Source of the DNA: Spirochaetota bacterium
Lineage (GTDB): Bacteria > Spirochaetota > Spirochaetia > Treponematales > Treponemataceae
Length of the DNA stretch: 5,102 bases
Assembly (NCBI GenBank): GCA_022704725.1
Contig: JAKJFV010000144.1
Coordinates: 1-5,102, forward strand
Reading direction: 5' to 3'
Shown here: positions 1-5,102 of the stretch, in pieces
Position numbering within the stretch: the stretch's first letter is position 1
How the letters are laid out: every line of letters starts with the position of its first letter
Notes under the pieces: model-generated
What the model saw: the letters and a program-made list of their open reading frames with translations, nothing else
The model's database searches: none
What the model was told of the DNA's origin: nothing
Program-made: the position numbers and the translations under genes

Positions 1-1176
1 AAGCTGTATCTCCATTGGATTATCAACATCTGTTGATACAGCAGTGCTAATGTACGGGTACCGTCCATAATATAGTTCAAAGTTCTGGTCATAACAGGAT
101 AATTTTACAGGAACACCGTAGTCGAGCTCAGAATACCAGTTTTCAAGTCCGTCGGCATTTTCATCATATAAAACAGCAGACGGTCTTCCCGAGGAGTATG
201 ATGCAAAAAAATCATCCTCACCGTCTCCGTTTTTATCAAAGGCCAAGGTTCCCGAATATGATTCCAGTTTTGATGCAGCCTCTAAAAACGCTTCTTCGGA
301 TTTTAGTAAAGAAAGTACTTCAAAAAAAACCGATCCTGATATTTTAGTTTCTGCATAAGAAAATAAGGTATTTACTGCTTCAAGTTCCGACAATAAACCT
401 GCTTCCAAAAAGGCTGCAATAAATAAAGGATTTTTATTCATTGCAAGTCTATATTCTTTCAAGTATCTCTCTTTTTGAGATCCTTGTAAGAAATAAGAAG
501 CTAACAATAGTATATCGCTGTCCGCTTCTTTCCAGGTATCTGTAAGCAGACTTTGAAGAAGCTCTTTATAATAAGCATCGCCTTCATCATAGGTGAATCG
601 TTCCTTCGTAAAAAATAAACGGGGAAACCTTGCATCTTTCGGGTAAGATTTTCTGGCATTTGCAATAATTTCACGTGCTTTTTTTGCATCTGAAAGCTTA
701 TAGTATGCTTCTGCCCTTATGTATTCAGCATCACTCGTGAGAATGAAGGGTTTAGAATCTATTATAGTCAATGCTTTTTGTTCTTCGCCGGTTTTAACTA
801 ATACTTGTGCATTAAGTATCCGTGCTGCTTCGGGAGTATAATGGAGCCATTGGCCCGCTTGTAATGACTGCTCAGCAGCCTCCTTAATCTGGTACCTTGA
901 ACCGCCCTGTATAGAAAGAAGCAGAGCTTTTAAATACCACAGATCAGGAATTGACGTATCGTACTCCAAACCGGTAATAACTAATGAATACGATTCCTCA
1001 TAATTCAGCTGTATTAAACCATTCCTTGCCAGTTCTAAACAACGCTGCGCAGTTTTATAATTAGCCATTTGAAAGTAGGAAGGAACAGGCGTTTGAGCGC
1101 TTACAGGTAATACAAAAAAATAAAACAAACACGGCAATAGTAAAATGATTTTGTTTGCATACCTGTTTTCTGTCAT
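1..1176 (-). CDS. Exported TPR-like helical-repeat protein with EF-hand-like loops, 3' end cut by window edge
   Basis: The frame is open from the ATG at 1176 to the window edge, giving 392 residues with no stop, so the C-terminus is missing. Residues 1-27 look like a signal peptide: charged start, hydrophobic core at about 10-24, and a type I cleavage site V-S-A before Q28. There is no lipobox cysteine at the cleavage site, so a lipoprotein is unlikely. Residues about 35-300 are alternating helices with TPR-like spacing, clearest at about 45-88 and 148-190. From residue 313 the character changes to repeated [FY]-D-x-N units (313-316, 337-340, 362-365), the first two reading D-x-N-x-D-G, as in calcium-binding loops. 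The start is supported by an AGAGG Shine-Dalgarno five bases upstream, placed just after the ftsH stop; the gap between the genes is 11 bp. It is probably co-transcribed with tilS and ftsH. I do not recognise the family. A periplasmic or surface protein-binding role is inferred only from the fold. Confidence 0.85.
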   Translation of the reverse strand, partial: MTENRYANKIILLLPCLFYFFVLPVSAQTPVPSYFQMANYKTAQRCLELARNGLIQLNYEESYSLVITGLEYDTSIPDLWYLKALLLSIQGGSRYQIKEAAEQSLQAGQWLHYTPEAARILNAQVLVKTGEEQKALTIIDSKPFILTSDAEYIRAEAYYKLSDAKKAREIIANARKSYPKDARFPRLFFTKERFTYDEGDAYYKELLQSLLTDTWKEADSDILLLASYFLQGSQKERYLKEYRLAMNKNPLFIAAFLEAGLLSELEAVNTLFSYAETKISGSVFFEVLSLLKSEEAFLEAASKLESYSGTLAFDKNGDGEDDFFASYSSGRPSAVLYDENADGLENWYSELDYGVPVKLSCYDQNFELYYGRYPYISTAVSTDVDNPMEIQL

Positions 1177-1180
1177 GGAA

Positions 1181-1186
1181 ACCTCT
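1181..1186 (-). promoter_or_regulatory. Shine-Dalgarno (AGAGGT) of the exported protein gene, directly after the ftsH stop
   Basis: On the minus strand AGAGGT follows the ftsH TAA (1190-1188) by one base and lies five bases from the ATG when counted from AGAGG. The whole initiation signal sits in the 11 bp gap between the two genes, so ribosomes ending on ftsH could reinitiate here. This site decides the ATG at 1176 as the start. Confidence 0.65.
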
Positions 1187-1187
1187 T

Positions 1188-3044
1188 TTATATAGCAGTT
1201 GACTCTATTGCCGCTTCCTGAAGATTAAGAAGCGTCCTAATATCAGAATCGGTCAATGTTTCATGTTCAACAAGTGCATTAGATAGTTTTTCGAGCATAT
1301 CTCTTTGTTTTGTAAGAATATCTATTGCAGAATTTTTAGCTTTTTCTAAAATATTTTTTACAGCACTGTCAATTTGATGCGCAGTATACTCGGAATAACC
1401 CTTATGGCGTGCAATTTCCTTACCCATGAAAATGGGTTCCTCATCCTGTCCATAAGAAACCGGGCCAATTTCATCGGACATACCCCATTCACAGACCATC
1501 TTGTGGGCAAGTTCAGTAGCACGCTGAATATCGTTTTGAGTTCCCGTTGTTGTCTCCCCGTACACAACCATCTCTGCAGCCCAGCCGCCGAAAAGAATTA
1601 TAAGCTGATCCATGATCCAGCTTTTTGTGTGTGCGTATGAATCTTCCTTCGGGATACCCATCGTCAGACCCAAAGCCCGGCCTCTTGGAATTATGGTAAC
1701 CTTATGAAGGGGATGAGAATTCTTTACAAAATAATAAGGAAGCGCATGACCAGCCTCATGATACGCTGTCATGACTCTTTCCTTTTCGGGCAGTACCATG
1801 GATTTGCGGGCTAAGCCCATAAGTATCTTATCACGAGCTTCTTCAAACTCTATATCGCTAACTTCACTTACAGCCTTTCTCGCAGCATAGAGGGCAGCTT
1901 CATTAATCATATTAGCAAGATCTGCTCCGCTCATACCGGACGTCGCGCGGGCATATTTGGAAAGATCAACCTCTTTTGAAATTTTAATTTTTTTGGCATG
2001 AACCTTTAATATTGCTTCCCGTTCCTTTATATCCGGCAGAGAAACATGTACCTGCCTGTCAAAACGGCCCGGTCTGAGAAGAGCCGGATCAAGTACATCG
2101 GGACGGTTTGTTGCAGCAAGTACAATAACACCTTCTTTGCTTTCAAATCCGTCCATCTCAACAAGCATTTGATTAAGGGTCTGCTCCCTTTCATCATGCC
2201 CTCCTCCCAAACCTGCACCTCTTGCTCTGCCGACAGCATCAAGCTCATCAATAAAAATAATGCAGGGTGCTATTTTTCTGCCCTGCTCAAACAGATCGCG
2301 CACACGGCTGGCGCCGACACCGACAAACATCTCGACAAAATCGCTTCCGGAAATATGAAGGAAGGAGACACCGGCTTCCCCTGCAACTGCGCGGGCAAGC
2401 AATGTTTTCCCGGTACCAGGACTGCCGACAAGTAAGACACCGCGGGGAATTTTTGCGCCCATGGTAAAAAACTTCTGCGGACTTTTAAGAAAGTCGACTA
2501 TTTCTGCAAGCTCGGTTTTTGCTTCTTCCTGCCCTGCAACATCTGCAAAGGTAAGCTTCTTTTTTGTATTATCATAGATGCGCGCCTTGCTTTTTCCGAA
2601 CTGCATCCCCCGTGAGTTCTGCATAGCATTCTGCCTGAAAATAAAAAAAATAAACAAAAATGTTAATAGCCAGGGGAGAATTGAGACAAGTATGTTTAAA
2701 AAACCGGGAGAGGAAACAGCTCCGGAAACAGGGATATTTTTTTCTGAGAGAAGAGGCATTAATGCAGTATCGTCGTAAGGAATTATTGTTTTAAAATATG
2801 ATAAATCGCCGTTGCCTAACCGTATCATGCCGCGAATTTCACGTTGATCTACGACTACTACTTCACTAACTTGATTCTGCTCAACAGCAGTAATAAATGA
2901 AGAATACGTTATATCTAGATAGTTTCCTGTTGTTTTGCCGAATAAAAGATACACGACAAGAATTATCATCATTGCAGTGAAAAAGAAAAACCCAAATTTA
3001 TTTTTTGGAGCATTTTTTAAGTTAAGATTATTGCTGTTACTCAT
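1188..3044 (-). CDS. ftsH: ATP-dependent zinc metalloprotease FtsH
   Basis: FtsH is a hexameric inner-membrane AAA+ protease that extracts and degrades misassembled membrane proteins and unstable regulators. The 618 residues show the full family layout at normal length. Two membrane segments (about 17-36 and 115-136) flank a small periplasmic domain. The AAA+ module has Walker A GSPGTGKT (207-214), the pore motif FVG (240-242), Walker B with D266-E267, and the second region of homology (about 311-330) with arginine fingers R324 and R327. The protease domain has the zinc motif HEAGH (429-433), with E430 catalytic and D505 in NDIQ as the likely third zinc ligand. All key residues are intact, so it should be active. 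Walker A has Ser where many FtsH proteins have Pro (GPPGTGKT); this is a mild variation. The ATG overlaps the tilS stop in ATGAGTAA, and an AAGGA sits six bases upstream. The C-terminus is short after the protease domain. Confidence 0.98.
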   Translation of the reverse strand: MSNSNNLNLKNAPKNKFGFFFFTAMMIILVVYLLFGKTTGNYLDITYSSFITAVEQNQVSEVVVVDQREIRGMIRLGNGDLSYFKTIIPYDDTALMPLLSEKNIPVSGAVSSPGFLNILVSILPWLLTFLFIFFIFRQNAMQNSRGMQFGKSKARIYDNTKKKLTFADVAGQEEAKTELAEIVDFLKSPQKFFTMGAKIPRGVLLVGSPGTGKTLLARAVAGEAGVSFLHISGSDFVEMFVGVGASRVRDLFEQGRKIAPCIIFIDELDAVGRARGAGLGGGHDEREQTLNQMLVEMDGFESKEGVIVLAATNRPDVLDPALLRPGRFDRQVHVSLPDIKEREAILKVHAKKIKISKEVDLSKYARATSGMSGADLANMINEAALYAARKAVSEVSDIEFEEARDKILMGLARKSMVLPEKERVMTAYHEAGHALPYYFVKNSHPLHKVTIIPRGRALGLTMGIPKEDSYAHTKSWIMDQLIILFGGWAAEMVVYGETTTGTQNDIQRATELAHKMVCEWGMSDEIGPVSYGQDEEPIFMGKEIARHKGYSEYTAHQIDSAVKNILEKAKNSAIDILTKQRDMLEKLSNALVEHETLTDSDIRTLLNLQEAAIESTAI

Positions 3045-4239
3045 TATTATTCCTTACAAAGTCAACATATACAGGGATTCCCGATGAAACACCCTTTAAT
3101 TGTTCAGTTTTAAGTATATCATGTTCTACTTGAATCATACAGGGAAGCCTTACAAGATTATTTCTGTTATGATGCAGTTTCTCATCACCAACAGAAGCTG
3201 ATACGGTTAATAGTCCTGAATCAAGAAGAATAGAACACTCTTTTTCTATTATACCAAAAAAATACTGAATTTTTCCAGTAGCAGAAAGTTTTTTAACATA
3301 TAGTTTATCTTTTTTTTGATAAAAAGTAATTTCTGCTGTTTCGCATCGTATTCCGGAGGCAGCTTTTTCAATAATCGCAAAAGGTATACGCTGTGTAACC
3401 CCTAAAATTATGAGAGCCTTGTATACATATCGTATACGCAGGGCTATATGAAACGAGAAAAACTTCTCGGCACTTGTACTTAAACATTCAAGGCTCTCAT
3501 TATTCCAAATATCCTGCATTTGTGAATTAAAAAAATCTGCATCATAGGAAGCTTTTGCAGCTCCGCAGAGGGCTCCGTTTTCCCACCCGGGCACAGATGC
3601 AGATAAAAATGGTATAACCTCATTTCTAAGCCTGTTCCGCAAATAAGAATTATCTGAATTAGTATTATCAGTACAATAGTTAATACCTTTCTTATCAAGA
3701 TAGAGTTCAATATCCCTGCGGTCTACATGTAATAATGGTCTAAAATAAGGCTTTCTTTCCTGTTGAATACCATACAAGGCCGATGTTGAACCCTGCAGAA
3801 AACGCTGAAGAAGAGTTTCCAACTGATCATTTTTTGTGTGTGCAAGAAAAATATGAGAGGCCCCGGTGTCTTGTGCTGTTTTTTCAAAAAAATCATACCG
3901 TATAAAGCGGGCAGCTTCTTCTATACCTTTTTTCCTTGCGAAAGCGGCAGAATGAATTACCCCTTTATCAGCTTTTTTTTCAATAAAAGATATATGATTT
4001 TTTTTACAGAACGATGCAACAAATAAAGCATCAGAGGCACTGTCCTCTTCGCTGCGGATATTATGATTAACAGTAATCACAGAAAAAGGAATTGAAAGAT
4101 CAGGAAGGTAGTCCATGCATAAAGACAACATAGCCATTGAATCAGCACCGCCGGATACAGCGAGGAGAACCCTTGTGACAGGGTAAATGCTTTTTAAAGC
4201 TGATAAAAACTTTTTTTCAATAACATCAGTTTCTTCCAT
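3037..4239 (-). CDS. tilS: tRNA(Ile)-lysidine synthetase TilS
   Basis: TilS uses ATP and lysine to convert C34 of tRNA-Ile(CAU) to lysidine, so that the tRNA reads AUA as isoleucine; it is normally essential. The 400-residue protein has the N-type ATP-pyrophosphatase P-loop SGGADS at 29-34 after a short lead. It is followed by VNHNIRSEE (57-65, family pattern HxxHxLR-like), EEAARFIRYDFF (107-118), AHTKNDQLET (133-142, usual form AHHxDDQxET) and RPLL...RRDIELYL (167-181). The RNRLRNEVIP stretch (201-210) is also typical. The C-terminal half (about 220-400) is divergent but has the length expected for the tRNA-binding and TilS C-terminal domains; E. coli TilS is slightly longer. The upstream frame contains no other ATG, GTG or TTG start before it reaches the terminator. 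The only Shine-Dalgarno candidate is a weak GGGA very close to the ATG. Its last eight bases overlap ftsH. Several A7-A8 runs occur in the coding strand. Confidence 0.95.
   Translation of the reverse strand: MEETDVIEKKFLSALKSIYPVTRVLLAVSGGADSMAMLSLCMDYLPDLSIPFSVITVNHNIRSEEDSASDALFVASFCKKNHISFIEKKADKGVIHSAAFARKKGIEEAARFIRYDFFEKTAQDTGASHIFLAHTKNDQLETLLQRFLQGSTSALYGIQQERKPYFRPLLHVDRRDIELYLDKKGINYCTDNTNSDNSYLRNRLRNEVIPFLSASVPGWENGALCGAAKASYDADFFNSQMQDIWNNESLECLSTSAEKFFSFHIALRIRYVYKALIILGVTQRIPFAIIEKAASGIRCETAEITFYQKKDKLYVKKLSATGKIQYFFGIIEKECSILLDSGLLTVSASVGDEKLHHNRNNLVRLPCMIQVEHDILKTEQLKGVSSGIPVYVDFVRNNNE
3051..3055 (-). promoter_or_regulatory. Shine-Dalgarno (AAGGA) of ftsH inside the tilS 3' end
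   Basis: AAGGA lies six bases before the ftsH ATG and within the last codons of tilS. With the 8 bp gene overlap (ATGAGTAA, 3037-3044) it places ftsH initiation on the path of ribosomes finishing tilS. This supports 3044 as the start and suggests translational coupling. Confidence 0.7.
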
Positions 4240-4269
4240 GTATCCCGTGTTAAAAAATATTTTTTTGTC

Positions 4270-4305
4270 AAAAAAAAAGCTGACAGGTTGTAGATTCCCG
4301 TCAGC
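4270..4305 (-). terminator. Rho-independent terminator after rplY
   Basis: Read on the minus strand, GCTGACGGG (4305-4297) and CCTGTCAGC (4287-4279) form a nine-base-pair stem with one G-U pair and a nine-base loop. The stem is followed at once by nine T residues (4278-4270). It begins 22 bases after the rplY stop. The other strand has no T run after the stem, so it works in the rplY direction only. It separates the tRNA-Gln/rplY block from tilS-ftsH, although its tail ends only 30 bases from the tilS ATG. Confidence 0.9.
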
Positions 4306-4327
4306 CGTTCATAATAGGTACTAACTA

Positions 4328-4879
4328 TTAGTGTAATGCATTGACAGTTGCAACAACAGCATCTACATCACTTACTATTTTAACACCTTTTCCTACCGGT
4401 ACTTCTTTTACTAAAAGACTTGAACCCAATGACAAGTTAGATACATCGGCTACAATACGTACCGGAAGGTCTTTTGGAAGACATTCAATCTGTATAGAAG
4501 GAATACCCTTTGCAAGATAACCGCCTTCACGTACACCTACAGGATTTCCAGCAACCTGCATCTGAATAGATACTTTTAAGGGCTTATCTTCTTCAATAGC
4601 ATGAAAATCTACATGAAGATTTGAATCCTTAATAATATCATAATGTGTGTCTTTAATGAAAACCAGGTGTTTTTTACCTTCAACTTCAAGATTTACAAGT
4701 GTTGTTGGTGTTGCTGCCTTCCAAACCTTTGTAAATGCTTCTTCTTCAACAGAAAGCATCACTGCTTCGCCTTTAGAATTATACATTACAGCAGGAAGAC
4801 TGCCTGTTTCTCGTAATTTTTTTGCAACATTTTTTCCGGCATTTACACGGGTTGCAGCTTTTAAAACTAATTGATCCAT
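4328..4879 (-). CDS. rplY: 50S ribosomal protein L25, CTC/TL5 long form
   Basis: L25 binds 5S rRNA in the central protuberance of the large ribosomal subunit. The 183-residue product is the two-domain CTC form, not the short E. coli form of about 94 residues. The N-terminal 5S-binding domain (about 1-95) carries the family patterns KKLRETGSLPAVMYN (20-34) and LHVDFHAI (88-95). The C-terminal beta domain (about 98-183) carries VREGGYL (116-122), LPKDLPVRIVADVSNLSLG (134-152) and a final beta-strand run ending at H183. The start is fixed by a strong AAGGAG eight bases upstream of the ATG, and the sequence begins in the usual way for the family (short beta strand, then R11). It lies 79 bases after tRNA-Gln and ends before a strong terminator. 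In Bacillus the homologue Ctc is general-stress induced; nothing here shows such control. Confidence 0.96.
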   Translation of the reverse strand: MDQLVLKAATRVNAGKNVAKKLRETGSLPAVMYNSKGEAVMLSVEEEAFTKVWKAATPTTLVNLEVEGKKHLVFIKDTHYDIIKDSNLHVDFHAIEEDKPLKVSIQMQVAGNPVGVREGGYLAKGIPSIQIECLPKDLPVRIVADVSNLSLGSSLLVKEVPVGKGVKIVSDVDAVVATVNALH

Positions 4880-4887
4880 TTGAGGAA

Positions 4888-4893
4888 CTCCTT
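4888..4893 (-). promoter_or_regulatory. Strong Shine-Dalgarno (AAGGAG) of rplY
   Basis: A six-base match to the anti-Shine-Dalgarno sequence lies eight bases from the rplY ATG. It is the best ribosome binding site in the window and confirms 4879 as the start, in keeping with a highly expressed ribosomal protein. Confidence 0.75.
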
Positions 4894-4922
4894 ATCTATA
4901 CTAAAGAAATCTCACTATTATT

Positions 4923-4939
4923 AAACTGTTAATCAGTTT
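4923..4939. repeat. Inverted repeat AAACTG-N5-CAGTTT in the rplY leader
   Basis: AAACTG (4923-4928) and CAGTTT (4934-4939) are perfect inverted copies around a five-base spacer. The CTGTTAAT inside it (4926-4933) recurs at 4948-4955, 22 bases away. The element lies in the 79-base gap between tRNA-Gln and rplY. It has no following T run, so it is not a typical terminator. It could be an operator, an RNA processing hairpin or chance in A+T-rich sequence. I see no convincing -35/-10 pair in this gap. Confidence 0.4.
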
Positions 4940-4958
4940 GGAGAATTCTGTTAATTAA

Positions 4959-5030
4959 TTGGGACGACAGGATTCGAACCTGTGAATACCGGTACCAAAA
5001 ACCGGTGGCTTACCGCTTGCCGACGTCCCA
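4959..5030 (-). tRNA. tRNA-Gln (anticodon UUG)
   Basis: The minus strand folds into a complete 72-base cloverleaf. The acceptor stem TGGGACG/CGTCCCA has a U1-A72 first pair, as is typical of bacterial tRNA-Gln. The D arm is GGC/GCC with GG in the loop. The anticodon stem CCGGT/ACCGG has loop TTTTGGT, giving anticodon TTG with U33 and G37, and reads CAA (and CAG by wobble). The T arm is ACAGG/CCTGT with loop TTCGAAT. The variable loop has five bases. CCA is not encoded, so the 3' end must be added by nucleotidyltransferase. The discriminator base appears to be A, whereas E. coli and Bacillus tRNA-Gln have G. It sits 24 bases after the upstream stop codon, with no clear promoter between, so it may be processed from a longer transcript. 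Confidence 0.95.
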
Positions 5031-5054
5031 AAATATTAAAAGACTATGTATTGT

Positions 5055-5102
5055 CTACTCGTCAGCTGCAGCGCCATCTTCTACATTTCCTGCTTCATAC
5101 TC
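5055..5102 (-). CDS. C-terminal end of an acidic-tailed protein, possibly SpoVG
   Basis: Only the last 15 codons and a TAG are in the window, entering from the right edge. The tail is EYEAGNVEDGAAADE, with six acidic and no basic residues. The other two minus-strand frames close within a few codons, so this frame is the likely coding one. In Borrelia burgdorferi, from memory, spoVG lies just upstream of rplY, and the rest of the order here (rplY, tilS, ftsH) also matches. SpoVG proteins are small nucleic-acid-binding regulators with variable tails, so spoVG is a fair guess. The tail itself has no family motif, so identity rests on context alone. Confidence 0.5.
   Translation of the reverse strand, partial: EYEAGNVEDGAAADE

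Noticed and set aside
133..160. tilS as a degraded or inactive copy because of AHTKNDQLET in place of AHHxDDQxET
   Set aside because: These are residue numbers within TilS. The P-loop and the other conserved motifs are intact and the frame is full length, so the change looks like lineage divergence.
501..689. Minus-strand open frame of 62 codons in the left region
   Set aside because: It lies in another frame within the longer open reading frame from 1176 to the window edge, which has a signal peptide, a Shine-Dalgarno and coherent helical-repeat composition.
2046..2435. Open frame of 129 codons on the plus strand inside ftsH
   Set aside because: It is antisense to the AAA+ core of ftsH, which has complete, conserved motifs. 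The translated product has no recognisable domain and no Shine-Dalgarno was evident, so it is a shadow frame. The same holds for the other plus-strand and alternate-frame runs in ftsH, tilS and rplY.
3960..4020. A8 runs in the tilS coding strand as phase-variable or programmed-slippage sites
   Set aside because: Runs of this length are common in A+T-rich genomes, the frame is intact throughout, and tilS is normally essential, so on/off switching would make little sense.
4923..4939. AAACTG/CAGTTT hairpin as a terminator for the tRNA transcript
   Set aside because: The stem is A/T-rich and six base pairs long, with no T run on the minus-strand side, so termination is unlikely.
5041..5056. Possible terminator AGAC-N8-GTCT followed by a short T run, after the acidic-tailed gene
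   Set aside because: The stem is only four base pairs and the arm overlaps the stop codon. It is too weak to call as an intrinsic terminator.
1..5102. Mobile element, CRISPR array, toxin-antitoxin or defence system
   Set aside because: No transposase, integrase, regularly spaced direct repeats or small toxin/antitoxin pair is visible. The genes are compact housekeeping genes on one strand, and the tRNA shows no partial duplicate that would mark an attachment site within the window.

Overview
Every supported gene in this window lies on the minus strand, so transcription runs from right (5102) to left (1). The genes suggest a spirochaete, most likely a Treponema-type organism. This rests on the A+T-rich sequence, the family signatures, and a gene order (spoVG-like tail, rplY, tilS, ftsH) that matches, from memory, the Borrelia burgdorferi order spoVG-rplY-pth-tilS-ftsH. 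The genus is an inference, because no search could be run.

Layout in transcription order: (1) 5102-5055, the last 15 codons of a gene with an acidic tail, possibly spoVG. (2) 5030-4959, a tRNA-Gln with anticodon UUG. (3) 4879-4328, ribosomal protein L25 of the long two-domain CTC type. (4) 4305-4270, an intrinsic terminator that ends this first block. (5) 4239-3037, tRNA(Ile)-lysidine synthetase TilS. (6) 3044-1188, the membrane AAA+ zinc protease FtsH, whose start overlaps the tilS stop by 8 bp. (7) 1176-1, the first 392 residues of an exported helical-repeat (TPR-like) protein that runs off the left edge, starting 11 bp after the ftsH stop.

The two blocks fit housekeeping work. The right block handles translation (Gln decoding, 5S rRNA-binding L25). 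The left block combines decoding fidelity for AUA codons (TilS), membrane and cytosolic protein quality control (FtsH), and an exported protein of unknown role. The tight spacing (8 bp overlap, 11 bp gap, each with a Shine-Dalgarno sequence inside or right after the previous gene) points to one tilS-ftsH-TPR transcript with possible translational coupling.

I see no mobile element, CRISPR array, toxin system or defence island. The most interesting items are the uncharacterised exported protein with repeated D-x-N-x-D-G loops, the absence of pth from an otherwise conserved order, and the way the rplY terminator is packed against the start of tilS. No stretch over 300 bases lacks a gene.
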